Assembly: GCA_932521035.1 (NCBI GenBank)
Contig: OW051497.1
Coordinates: forward strand, 11,098,001-11,162,000
DNA from: Oscheius dolichura
Lineage: Eukaryota; Nematoda; Chromadorea; Rhabditida; Rhabditidae
Direction: 5' to 3'
DNA: 64,000 nt
This document shows positions 24,101-37,100 of this stretch, piece after piece (the first letter of the stretch is position 1; the number at the start of each line of letters is the position of its first letter). The translations under genes and the position numbers were made by a program. The notes beneath the pieces are model-generated. The model was not told the DNA's origin, made no database searches, and saw only the letters and a list, made by a program, of their open reading frames with translations.

Positions 24101-25112
24101 GCCTTTTCTGTATGTGATTTCTGTCACTGTATTCAATTTTTCCAGTTGTTGGGTCGCCCTCAATCGGATTTTCAAATGAAAGCGTGAGGATGACAATGTT
24201 ACGAACACGAGAACGCCACTCTAATCCGTTACAACACTGGACAAGAGTTCAAGACAATTTGTCTAACAGCATGTGTTGATTAGAGCATTTGGCTGTGTCG
24301 AATCAGTTGATCCCGCCCGTCATTCTTACAGACGGTAATTAATTACGTGCGGATATATGTTGCGCGGGAGATGACCCTTCAGAGATGGGCTGTATCCTAC
24401 GGTCATGCCAGACGGATCCCTATGACTATGAGCTGGGCTATACGCTGCCGATTTCCCTTCTTACAAGTTGTAATAGAGCCAGGAAGGAGCAGCAGACGAT
24501 ATAAAAAGATTGGCGATTTCTTGTGACTAGTCTGGTGTTCTTTCCCCTAACAGGTGGTCTACCCTACGAATAGAGCAGCAGCTGCCGATGGAACACCACT
24601 ATACATCACACCACGAGAGTTGAGAACTTCTCTTCTTCCCTTTTCCTGCTGTCACCCCAGCTATTCGAATTGGAAACATTTGAGAAGAGAAAAAAGATAA
24701 GATATCGGAGCCCGAATGTTGCGTTCTATACAGCCGAAGGACCGCAGCTTCCGTGGTACCGCGCTTCACAGACAGGATGATAAGATAGTCGGACGGCTAC
24801 TACCCAAGAATGCAACATTTCCCCCGCTGTCTCGAGATAGACGGAAGATTTACAGTAGTTCCCACGGGTTGTAAAAGAAGAAACTCACCCTTCATGCCAG
24901 GACAGAAGTTGTAGGACGTAGCCATGACTGAGTTCTGGTTACGCGGGGGGAAAGAACTTTGCGGATAGGAATTCATAGTAGTTAGATAGTTCTGTAAGTT
25001 AGATTATAATCTAGTTAAATAGGAAAGAACTCACAAAGAGTTGGATAGCTTCATTGGGGCCTGGCCGAGAGCCAGGATTAGACATACCGGTGTTTTGTCG
25101 TGTTCGGATCAT
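21115..25112 (-). CDS. samd4-like: Smaug/SAMD4-like SAM-domain RNA-binding protein
   Basis: Post-transcriptional repressor family: the Smaug SAM domain binds hairpin (SRE) RNA and recruits deadenylation or translation-repression machinery. Exons (minus): 25035-25112, 24889-24991, 22861-22973, 22585-22821, 22408-22539, 21433-22362, 21115-21393, giving 623 aa. The SAM domain (about residues 61-125) reads VPQWLKSLRLHKYTEIFMGL, YEEMLKLNEQKLEELGV, then TTGARGKILQSISKLRRRP. A PHAT-like helical region follows: HLRQFLSTPIRDYIP, PALLVMLLQKVQAFF and LSNEAFTENQKRRV. The C-terminal half is low-complexity: Pro-rich, then Gln/Asn/Ser/Thr-rich, consistent with a disordered partner-binding or condensate-forming segment. 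The usual N-terminal SSR dimerisation region is absent or very short. ATG at 25112 sits six nt after CCTTTTCAG, so an upstream 5' exon is likely. The 1.9-kb third intron (22974-24888) is exceptional for this window. Confidence 0.9.
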
Positions 25113-28100
25113 ATCATCTGAAAAGGACAAACTTAATCGAGAGTCAGATAACAGGGAAAGGGCAACATAGTGAGGGCAGTCGTAAAAGGTGCTGCTATGA
25201 CCATTAGCTTGTCGAATGATAACTTTTGTACCTAGCTGCTGTCAAGATAATGTCAACTGGGGGAACAGACAGGAAGATAGGGGGCCAAGGGGGCAAACAG
25301 TAAAAAGAGGGAGCCTGAGGTTAACCTCCTCACTCTCCTCAGGCCGATCCCACTAGTAGATAATGCACCCCGTCGGCACCTCTGAAGTTATGGGTCGCGC
25401 ATACAGATAAAAAAGGTGCAAATTGCTCCCCATCAACCTTGGTTCTAGCCGGAAGAAGCAAAATAGCAAAAATGACCCTGAAGCTACTGGGCGGATAAAG
25501 GTTTTTTAAAACAGTATTGGGGAATTACGTGTCGATGAAAAAGGAACCTTGAAGAAGGGGAGGGTTTCATGCAAGAGAGATTTCATGGGAAAAGGTGGTT
25601 CTCTGTGTGTCCTGTGGTTTTTATGAAAAGTAATGTGGTTATCACGGCACCAGAAAAGAATGCAGCCAAGACAAAAACTTCCACTCTCGTGATGATCTGA
25701 TTTCACTAACTTTGAACCAGGCGGTAGTCAATCACTCTTGACCGTTTTAAAGGTTACCCGCCGGTTATCATAGCACAAAATCTTGATGGTAATTCGCCTA
25801 ATGACAGAGCATAATTGCTTTTCCTACTCTCCGTGTGGGATGCAGTTTTCAAATTTTCAAAAAACTTATAAATGACCAATTAGGAATAGGCAAACAGTCC
25901 CCACACACATTGGCAACATGGGCGCAGTGGACAGTGCAGCTCCAGACAGACTCCACCCCCTTTGGTGGCAGGAGAGTGTATTGGGAAGCGATAAAAATGC
26001 AGTGGGCGGGGCTAATATATGCGCAGGATGCCAGTGATACTAACTCATTAAGATCATCTACCACTCGTAGATCAGTATAACAGACCGACTAGACAGAGAA
26101 CTCGCGAACTTGGCACGTAGTGTGACGGGCCCGAGAGACAGAGCGCGGAGACTGACCAGAGAGAAAAATTAACAGATTGTTCAACATACAGACCCCACTC
26201 TGCACAGTCAAGTGCTGATGGGCTGCTGATGAACGGTTCTCGCCCTGTTTGCTCTCCGGCGACTCAAGTATGCGCCACTGGACGGACGTTCCTAATCTGC
26301 TGGTTCAGCCTACCCGCTCAGCCAGTGGTTACAAGATTACCAGATAAGGTTCAGCTTAATCGGCAAAAAACTGAGCAAGGCCGGCTGATACCGTATCAAA
26401 TTGCTAAAAAAGGGGAGAAACTGTTGCTTAAGACAGAGAGTAATGTTTTTCTAGACTGACCGACCTTGAAAAAAGACAAGGTTGATGGCGAGTGACTTCA
26501 GGAATAAATAATCTACCGTAAGCCAGCCCAGGGGATCAAGGCTCGAACACGAGGGGGATATCAAAGAACCCATGTTCATTGTGTCCTAGAAGCTTGAAAA
26601 TCCCAGCCGGTCAAATTCTCTTATATTTGCGCTTGGTAGTCAAAAGTACCGATGATATGAATATTACCTAAACGGTGAGCAAATAATATAATACACTAGC
26701 TTATCTTGTACCCCCACCAGGCAAACAATTTGTAAAAAGAGCCCGCCCATGAGGATTACTTGACGGGGTCAGAGTTGGGGAGGGGGATAGGTGCGACGCC
26801 CTTTCTATTGTCTTTGTGCCATCCGAAATGACAGCGAACACCCGTGTGGAATTTTGTTGTCTCTTAACTTTGCACAGCGCTTTTTTTCAAGAGGTTACTG
26901 TTCCCCCCGATAGGACTTCAGCCATTCTTTTGCAACGCCGGCGGTTGACTCTTTCTTCATTTTTTGCAACACAGAGGATTACCTTCTCGAGGGCGAGACC
27001 ACAGGCAATTGTATGTTGCCAACCAGGAGCCAATCATATAATAAACGGTCCTCTCACCACAAAAGTGCAAATACCGGAGAGAGAGAGGACGACGCCGATA
27101 GGGGAAGGATGGCGACAGGCAGAGGGCCCCCCACGGCCAGCTGAACACTCAGACTGGCAACATTTAGCCGGTATGTGTTCCGCTTCTACTAATGAGGGCA
27201 ATGGGGAAGTTTTTGGGAGTTGTGCCTTAATGTGGCGAGGGCGGCGGCGGCAGGAAGGAAAAGTTCAAGAGAGCCTCTGTTTTGCCTATTTACTTAGCGA
27301 CTTCTTTTCGCCCAGCTCAAAATATAATTCTTTTTTCTCTCTCGTTCCAATGCCTTTACGACAATAGAAATCAAATTGTCGCTAAAAAGTCACGAGACAG
27401 GGAACTACCGATCAGTTCGGACAGCTGAGACGAACAGCTGATCTATGGGCCATGTAGCCGGTGTGTTTGTGGTTTTTTAACTCAAAATATCTGCTGCCTC
27501 TTATTATAAAAATAAGAGGAAAGAATAGGAGAGCAACATGTGAGAGGGGAGTAACGGAGGAAGAAAAGAGGTTGTACTTCGGCCAAAAACTCATATTTGA
27601 TGGAGTTTACCCAGATCGGCAATATTCTCCAAGCCCTTCTATTTGATTAACCTTTCTCGCTCCAAAAATCGCCTGCAAAACTTATGAGATTTAACCCATA
27701 AAATTTAATATAATGATTGAGCACCCCAGAGGAAAATGCAGCATAGCGGGGGAATGATAAGAGCGCTAAGATTAAGGGGTCGAAAATGTAGTACGCATTA
27801 AAAAGTCAGGAGATAACCCTCAAGGCAATATTTTATACTTAAGACGGCACGCCATTAGCCAGCGAGAACTTTAAAAATTAGGAGGTGAGAAGTGCGGGCG
27901 GCGAAGCCACTGGTCGCTGAGAGGGCTGTTCTCGGGTCAAACAGGTGGTTTAGATGGACAGACGTACGGCTGTTCGGCTGGGGTTTTCGTATTTGCAACT
28001 CTGGTCACTTCAAAACAGCCTTGTCAATCTTCAATCGTCACCAAGAATAGATGTCACTTGGTGCCGTCTCTCGTTTCAACACAGAGCGAGAGAGAGCGCG

Positions 28101-31100
28101 CGAGAGTGGGAGAAACAAATAAAATAGAAAAAACCTGGAAGGGAAAAAAACTTCAACAGGGAAAACGGTCGGCACATGGAGAGAACGGAATGTTTACCAA
28201 AAGTGCAACCCTCCTCGGCAAAATCGCACGCCCCTTTTTTTCAGTCGGGGGTCGGCGCCAGGGAAAAGTTTTTTTTGCAAAAAATGACAACAGGGATAAA
28301 GATACATCCTTATCAAAAGTGTTTTTACAGACTGTTGATTAAAAACTGTCATTTTGCGGTCTGGGAGCAGGTAGTGGGACAATGAGCAGACGCCGACGCA
28401 CGAGACAGTACCCTCTGCCATATCAGATAACGGCTAATTAATCCCTTTAGCATGTCTAGAAAGAAACATTTCGGGGGTGAGGCGCGATAATAACCCTTTC
28501 GGAGCCGAGTTAAAGGTGGTCTCCTCTGTTTGGAATCCTGAGAGTATTGCCCTTTCCGACAATAGAGGTGGAATGCGGCGGGGTTAGAGGAAGCTCCTAT
28601 GACTTATAGCCATATCACCTCTCAATTAACTCCACATGGTGTCTTTGAAAAAGTTTCAAAAGAACCAGACCATGTTAGAAAGTCAAATGACGAACACTAT
28701 CAAATTAGAGGGAATGTCATCGCCAGGTGGTATAGCCTTTTTTGATGCAAAAAATATCCGTTGAAAGGTGTTCTTCTAATTTATCGTGACAGAAATCGTC
28801 TCGTTGTATTTTAATCTCTCAACTGTTTGTACTTTTGCTTGTCCACAAAAATGAAGGAGAGGGATTCTCGACCCTGGGCAGAAGCTGATGTTGTGATAAG
28901 CTGGCGCCGTAGCCTATGCCGATAAGAAGAAAGCCTGGAACCATAAAAAACAATAGCCTATGAGGGTGTTGAACGCCTATAAACTGGGCGCGACTACAGG
29001 CGCGACGGAAACAATTCATCCCCTCGGATGCATATCTACTCATCGTTATAGACTAAACAAAGTGTCCTACAACTTTTAAACAAGGCTGCCGCCCTCTTTT
29101 TAACTGAAAATAGTGTCCCCAAACAGGTGAGGAAGTTTAAAATGTGGAGAAAAACTGGTTTTTTTCCCGGGGGAGAAGGCGTTATCTGGGTATAGGTCAC
29201 GACAGCTCCAGGTTGTAATGAACTGGCCCCTATCGATCAGTTCTAGAGATTCAGATGATCAGAGAGTGTCTATGTCTGACGTGACCCGGGCCGTTGATCA
29301 AGCGACGACAGGCTTCTACTCTACACAAAGACAGCGCTCAATATGCGCAATGAAACACGACACCAGACGTTTTGGAAGAAGAAAGCGACATTTACGATGC
29401 ATCATGTCTAGCCTTGCGAGATTTTTGAATCGGGCTAACTTTGCATATCGGCGATGGCCTTTCCCATGAATTATTAGCGCTTATGTCGATAAAAGGTATG
29501 ATTAACCGTGAGGAAAAAAAACTTCGCTAGACCTATAATGTCCGTAATATAATGGATTACTGTAAGACACGTGACAGTCCTCTGTGTGGCCAGGGATAAG
29601 AAGGAATCGGGGCAAGGGAGGACGGCAGAAGGAGAGGAGGTCAGCTGAGATCAGCTAGACACACAACTTTTCATAATATTTGCGGCTACTTTAAACAGTT
29701 TCACACTTGATGTGGAACTTTCTGATCCCTTTAGGCACCGGTGCGTGAGGTGGGATATGATTGAATACTGGTTCCTCAAGGTGCCGCGACCCATCCCAGG
29801 CAATATGGCATCCGAGCTATCTTTGATCTATGATTCAAAAATTGACCATCAGCTGTTATGAAGGTGAGGGACCGTCCCTCAGTTCCTGTAACCTAATGCG
29901 AGGGGTATACAAACACGCCAAGTGACGTAAACGTCTGTCGCAATTGAACATTTGTTTCTTTACTCATCGCGGATAGTCCCTGACCATCTGGGGGAAGAAA
30001 GGAACGAGGATTTGAATCTCTCGGGTGAAGAAAGATTGAAAGAGGTTAAAAACATCCTAGTCTTTTTCTAATCTCCTTTCCCTCCCCGTTCTCTCACATT
30101 ACTGTAGCCCCCGAGGAAAAGACCTACCGAGATTCTGATGGCCTCTGTTTGGAATAGCGCCTCCAGCGAAGGAATAGCTCGGCGGCTGGAACGACTCCTG
30201 TCCATGAAAGGACAGGACAAAATGCAATGGACGAACCATGTTATTTAGGCGAGCAGGCGACGGCTAACTAGGCCATATACAGACTGCTAGTCTTGATCCC
30301 GCCCACTTAATAAAAACAACCTCCCACAATTATTGTAGGCCCGCCTATATTTTTTGCTCTATATAATCCACAACGGTTCTCCGGGATATCGGCCCACATG
30401 GAAAATCCGGCCGGCTATTTTTTACAATCATCGATGGTATTATTGCAAGTGTGCCGTGCTCATTATTCCATCCACATAGGCCACAGGAAAGTATGGCGGC
30501 TGTATTGTCCAGTTAATGAGGCGGAAGGGACCAAACAGCCATTCTAACGGAGACTGTTCAAATGCAAATATGAACTGCTTAAGATTTGGGGGATCTGCCA
30601 TGGAGAAAAAGATGTGGGGGTTGCAAAAAATGCCAGCGGCACGTAGAGTATTCTAACTAACCCCCCGATCACATTTAGGGACTTCCAGCCCACCCAAGAC
30701 ATGTGGCTAACGGCATCGGGCATTCCAGAGTCACATAAAACGGCAGGAGGTCCGATGGAAGAGCAAACTCCAACCAATGAAACGGCTGGCGCAAACCGTT
30801 TGACCTCTCTATCAACCGCTTGATGCGGATACCTTTGAGGGAAAAAAATGGAACAGGTAACCGGTTAAGTAAAGGACACACCGAGAGAGAGGATTGAATA
30901 AAGAGTCGAACACTAGGGAGAAAGTGTTCGCTTCTTCGCGAGGGAGGGACAATGATAAATGAAACCAGACAAAAATGCAAAAGTGTGTCATTTGCCGGAA
31001 GCGATTTGTGCCCTTCTCTACGACGTATTGGCAGCCGGTAAGCGGGTTAGCAGCCTCGCCACATTGGACACGATCCGAACGAGCCCGCCGTTCAAGAAAT

Positions 31101-34100
31101 CTCTTGCACTTTAAAGTGAAGGAGAGCGGATAAGTGCCAGCTGACAGCAAATCTTTGTTTCTTTACCCTCCGCCGAACTACAGCGGAGGTGCGAACGGGG
31201 GGAAAAAGTTTTCTCTCTCACGTGCGAGTGGACCCGGGCTATGCCATCACTTTTTTGGGGGGACCTTCTGTCGTCGGCTAACACAAAAGACACTTTGCGC
31301 AACTTGAAAAGAAACGGTCATAGTATGAAAAAATCGTCGCAGGGCAAGGCGTATATGACGAATAAAGGCAGGAGGACGATGTGTCTTACCAATTCAAACA
31401 AGCAGTGGTAGACATAGGAGGAAGGAAAGTGGCGGCATCCACTGGGGGTCAATGGTAATGTGACCTGTGGGGGTGGATTAAACGGCCACTGCCGGTGTCC
31501 CTATGCAAGTTTGCCACTCCACTTGCATTTGCCTAATCTTAGTGGTTGCAGCAGGGTCAATGACAATTGGCATAGTAATGAATGATGTGAAAGCGGCTCA
31601 AAAATCATTGAGGAACATATTGGAAGAAGCACACTTAGAGGTCAAAGTCAGGTGTCAATAGAGATGACGGGGAGGCCGTATTTCCTGCGGTTTAGAGTTC
31701 CAAAGTGTCCAAGTGGCTAAACCTGACCCTGCTGGAAAAAAAGAGAGTCGGTTTTCTCAAACTGATAATACGAAATTTATCGCGTTGAAGGCCGACTACT
31801 GGCAGCAATATAGGATGTCATTTCTTTTTGCAAGAACCAGACAAGACAGGAGTTGAATACGGTGATTCAAGACTGGCCAGTTCGCCTGGTTGCAGTATTC
31901 AATAGCGGGGCAGGGAGAGAGAGAGCCGGCATTGCATAAGTAGACGAGATTGTTATGCAGTTATTTAAAGGAAGGGAGAAATTACCAAACACCCCAGGAA
32001 ACATATAAAATGCATGAGGTCAAAGCACTGGCGACTTCCTCCTCCGCGAGGGAGTACTACCACTGGCCGCTGTAGTTGTTGGTCTCTTCCCATTTTAATC
32101 AGCGAACGATTGTTTGCCTCTCAAAAAGTAAATACGCGCTACCGGAATTACCTGTCTGTAATCCTTCGATTAACACACATTTATCTGTGGTTTGGGTCGG
32201 ATCTGGCACCTCGCCAGTGCACTTTGATTGTTGTATACTGCTCGATTTTCGAGAGAGGGAGATCATGGTAAACAGCTGAACTCGTGATATTTCGAAAGCT
32301 ACAGAAAAAAATGAACCAAACATTTGTGCTGTTTGGCAGCGGATCAAGGAACTCATCCGCCCTCAGCTGGCCATTACTCATCCGGGGGGAGATGGGAATG
32401 GTAGCGGCCTACCTACGAAGCCCTTTTTGAATCAGTGGCCCTTCGAGTGGGTGTCATCGTAAACAGTCCTTTTTATATAAATTCTGACGAATCCTAACCC
32501 ATGAGGTGGCACAGCCTCGTGTGTCTGGGCTGATTAATAGACTGTATACGCTTTCCAAATCTGCACACGAGACTCTTTTGGAGGGGATCTGTACAAAAAG
32601 GGGGGATTTGGATCTACTGGTTGAACACCTGCTCAGTGCATATGTTCGCGAACGGTGGTTTGGTTTGCAGGGGGGTTTGAAAATAGGGCCGACGGAATGG
32701 AAAGGATGACATCGAAACCCCTTATCAAAACTTGAGCTTGGCGCAGGTTCTTCGATGACCTGGAGCTTGGCGTCTGGTGACTTTTATTGTGAAATTATCT
32801 CCCGTCATTTTTCACACAAAAAACAGAGAACAAACAATGAAATAGTTCTCGAATAATCCTATCAAGACCAAAGTTTACAATTGTTATTGCAGTTATAACG
32901 TTATTATGCAAAAACCAATGGCAAATTCGAGCAAAGTACGGTATTGTTGGCAGGAGATAAGTGGAACCTCAGGTCATCCTGCTCTCTCTCACAAATATGC
33001 GCTGACCTAGACGGATTTCGATCCTTTTTCGATTCGTCACCCTGGGAAAACGAAGGGCATTTTTCGCAAAGGGATCACACAAATGGGGCCGCCACCTGAG
33101 CTGGCCTATTTCGCCTGAACTCGACAGTCACGCAGGCATGGGAACGGCCAAACCCCAGGCGGTTGCCCTTTCTGGGAAAGCGGTTTACTGTAGCTGAAAC
33201 GGGGGACAAAGAATTTTCGAAAATAGAGAAGAGTAAAGGGGGCAACGGGGAACCGGCCAAGGGAAGAGACAGCGATATGATATAGGTTGTAAATGGGGGA
33301 TCGCAACATGAGAAGGAACAGAAGCGAACGGACGGAAGCAATCGCATTGATGGGCTTTGCTGCAATAAAATCGCTTTAAGACGAACGCGTAAATGATCTT
33401 TTCCTTTAAGGAGAAAAGCGGATCGAAGTGCAACTCCGTACAGAGAAAAAACTGAAGTAGACCCCGCCGGGCGACCTTGTCAAACGGAGATCGCAAATCA
33501 TTCAAAACAAAGGTGTTCCGCTTTAGAGAAAACGGGATCTGGTCCTCTCTCTCTGTAGAAGAGAAGAAGATGGAACCCGTCCAAAATAACTCCATGGGCC
33601 ATCGAATATAACAAAGCAATTTATTGGCCTTGCGGACGGCAAGGAGAAAAGAGAGGGGAGTCCCATCCTATGTAGAATATGTTCCGCAGGAACAGCTGTG
33701 CAGAATAAGTGATTTAGCATTGGAAATGTCAATGTCCACAGCACATTAATCTTCAAAAATGCCGTCTAGACTAAGTGTTCTGGGTCTTTTCACATTGAAC
33801 TAAGCCTCGTATCCAATAAAACAACTCACTATCTGTATAGAGAGGTCGAGATGAGACGAGCGTCAGAACGTGGGGGACATTAATCTTCAAAAATGCCGTC
33901 TAGACTAAGTGTTCTGGGTCTTTTCACATTGAACTAAGCCTCGTATCCAATAAAACAACTCACTATCTGTATAGAGAGGTCGAGATGAGACGAGCGTCAG
34001 AACGTGGGGGATCTAAAAAGGCTTCGTTGATAACAAAGGACAGATGAAAGTTCTGGCTTGCGTCCAAGTCTAGACGGACAAAAGATCGCGCTTTCAAATA

Positions 34101-37100
34101 TCATATGGGACCATTTCCCCGTGGTACGAATCGGCGCGCAAAGTTGAACGAGGATTTATAGCTATAGAAACGTCCTAAAATTAGGCAGTGGCTGTAACGC
34201 CTGTCGTCTGGGTTTCATAACTTCCACGTGGTTGGACTCTCCATATGGCGCTGATAAACAGAGGTTCAAATCTGACCCCGAAAATTTGAACAAGGAAGAA
34301 GAAGAGGGCAAAAATAGATACCCTGAGACTGGCGCAAGAAGGCGTGGGGGGACAAATGACCTGTGACAGAGAGAGGGACATGAAAAAAGTAGCCATTGCC
34401 CCCTTGACGCAGATCAAAAACATCTGAAAAAGGGAGAAAAGAGAAGGTTACTTCCGATTGATGGAAATCGGCGAACGGAATCTCTTCGGCAGAGCTAATG
34501 CGATCACAGCTGGACGCCGAATACCGTCGCCGAACTCCGCAACAAACATTTGAGCCGTTTTCTCCCTCTCTCTAAAGCTAAAACCAACAAAAACTAAGCT
34601 CTACCGTAGTTTGTTTTAGGCAGATGTCCGCCAATACACAAAATAAAAACAATAAGTTGACCTTAGTTATCGGAAAACGGGGGAGAGGGTGGGTGTGATA
34701 GCCTCTCTCAGCATTTTTTTTGCTCATGTTGGCCCTTGTCCTAAAACATCCTACGGGAAATGACGTCAACGGAGAAGACTGCGCGAGAGATGCTAGCAAA
34801 CAAAATGAAGCCGTCTGGGCCAGTCAACGCTTCATGTTGCGAGGCGCATTATGAGCCACCCATAGATGAGCAAAAAAGAATTGGCTCAGCCCTCCTCCCA
34901 CATGCATGTTAGCCACACTTATGACGCTCTTTTGTTCTCTATAGTGAAGAATATCTGACCAGTACACACAAACAATGGTATAGGGCCCCGGTCCGGACCT
35001 TTACAACAAGGTGGGCCTTCTTCTTTTGGGTAAGCGCGTTAGGACAAGGCGGGTGTATATGAAGGGGGAGGTGGAAGGGTAAATAGGGTAATGAGGTAAT
35101 GCGCCAATGATTAGTCATTCGTTGTGAATTCTGCCTCACAAAGTGTCGCGATGTGATTAGAGAGACACGAAGGGCACTAGGGGGTTCAAGTTGCAAGCGG
35201 GTGGTCCAGCTGTTGGCTTGCTGCCAGCTGCGCTCAGTCGAGAATTGTCCGCTTGGCATGTGTTCAAGGTTATCTCCTCCTTGTCAAACTGTTCCACGTT
35301 TAATTGACCTTCAGTCGACGAGAAGAAAATGGTGACCCTTACCAATGAAATGCAATGCTTCCTTGAAAAGAATTTGGTCGCATTTTGAGGTGGTCAGACG
35401 GGGAAGCAGAGAGAGAGAGGGAGGGAGGGAATGACCCCGTACGGAGGACCTCCATTTAGGGACTGGCGCCACGTCTCCTGGGAGAATTATGTGTTCCCAA
35501 CCTGGTGAAGAGACTAAAAGGTTAGGTATTTTTCCACGAAAAAAACTGAAAATTCCTAGGAATACATAATGCGGAACAGCAGGAACCTTTTATGGAAGCG
35601 CATTCATGCGTTTTAACCCTCGACTCTAGTATGGATGAATCACTAGGCAGTACGGAGTTCGTCCACTTCTATTCAAGATCTAAGAATTTGGGTGATTCAG
35701 AGCTTTTAGCGGTGAGGAGAAAAAGAGAAGTAAACAGTGAGGGCAACGTCCGCTGCTGGTTGCTGTTTACCAGCACTTTGGCAATCATCCGAAATCTGTG
35801 TGGATGCTGGTAGTTATTCTAACAGTCTCACAATTTGTACAAGACTGTTTCCTGCCGGTTTTAATCACAAACAGGAAATTAGGGCGTCAACGAAAGAATT
35901 GCGGGCTGGAAGATAATTGAGAGAAAATAATTCGATAAATGGATATAACAACTCATTACAGTCAAGTGGCCCACCCAAATAACCAGAGGGCAAATACGCA
36001 TTCTCAATTTCGAAGAGCGACGGTTTTTGTTGCAAACGGGGAGAAATCTATGCTAATTAGAGCGACACAAAGGCACAAAATGCGAGCTTATTTTTAGATG
36101 AACGGAGGGAATATTATAAAATCGCAACATCTCTCCATGTCTGCACTTTGGATTGTTAATGGGTTTAACAGCAGGATGTTTATCTAGAATTTTTTCTCGA
36201 GAAATAGTCCGGTCAAGTCAAACTTATAAAAAAAGATCTCAACAGTCAATAGATATTTTTAGGACTGGAAATTTGACCGGTTTGTCATCTACATAGGTGC
36301 CATTGTGTAGATCGGGAACAGTCTGACTCAGCTACCACTCTGGTCCATATTGGCGATGATCTAGGCGAGGTGGATCGAGAGAGACAATAGCGCGGTTAGT
36401 GGCTAGTGGCTGCTGAGAGTGCAATAGTTTTCACCGCCACCTGGAGACGTTAAATGATGCCACTAGTAGTGCACACAGATGGCGGTCTCCAATCTTTCTA
36501 CAAAGTGCGGCGGGCAATTTCTTAGAGAAAAAGAACGCTTCAATCTACCAGACTTCAGCAGGAGCCAGGAAGATCTAAAAGATATCAATCACAAGAAAAC
36601 GGCAAAAGACAGCTGAAACGGAAGCCTTCCCGATGAGATGACTTCAATTAAAATGCTAATTTTGACCACACCACATAAATCCATCTATTTGTGGAGAAAA
36701 GACATAGGGTGGGGGAGTAATGGATGCCTGGATGTGCTGGCTGGCAGCAGACGTAAAATTAGAAGCTAAGGACATCCAAAACCGACGAAGAAGGGCCGAA
36801 AGAAAGCAACTACAAAATAGGCAGTAATTCTTGTGGGGGTGACTAACGTGCGCACAAAACAAATGACAGTATTTACTCCCTTCTTGTTAACTGAATTAGT
36901 AAATAGACAGACCAAGACGAATGTATGAAACACCGCGAGCTGCTTTAACATCTCGTCGTGAAGGGCCCTGGTCTGGCCAAGATAAAGTCATCAAGTGGTT
37001 GCACGGGGCTGTGTTTATCTGTTTGGGAGAGTCCCGTCTCTTTTTCGACTCTCTTTGCAGAGAGAGAGAGAAAGAGAGAGAGTTGCTTTCATCAGCTTCT

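Noticed and set aside
26816..27367. Plus-strand ORF of 183 codons in the gene desert
   Set aside because: Low-complexity composition, no family motif, no splice partners; expected by chance in 16 kb of purine-biased sequence.
34260..34280. GGTTCAAATCT resembling a tRNA B box
   Set aside because: No matching A box or cloverleaf could be drawn around it on either strand.
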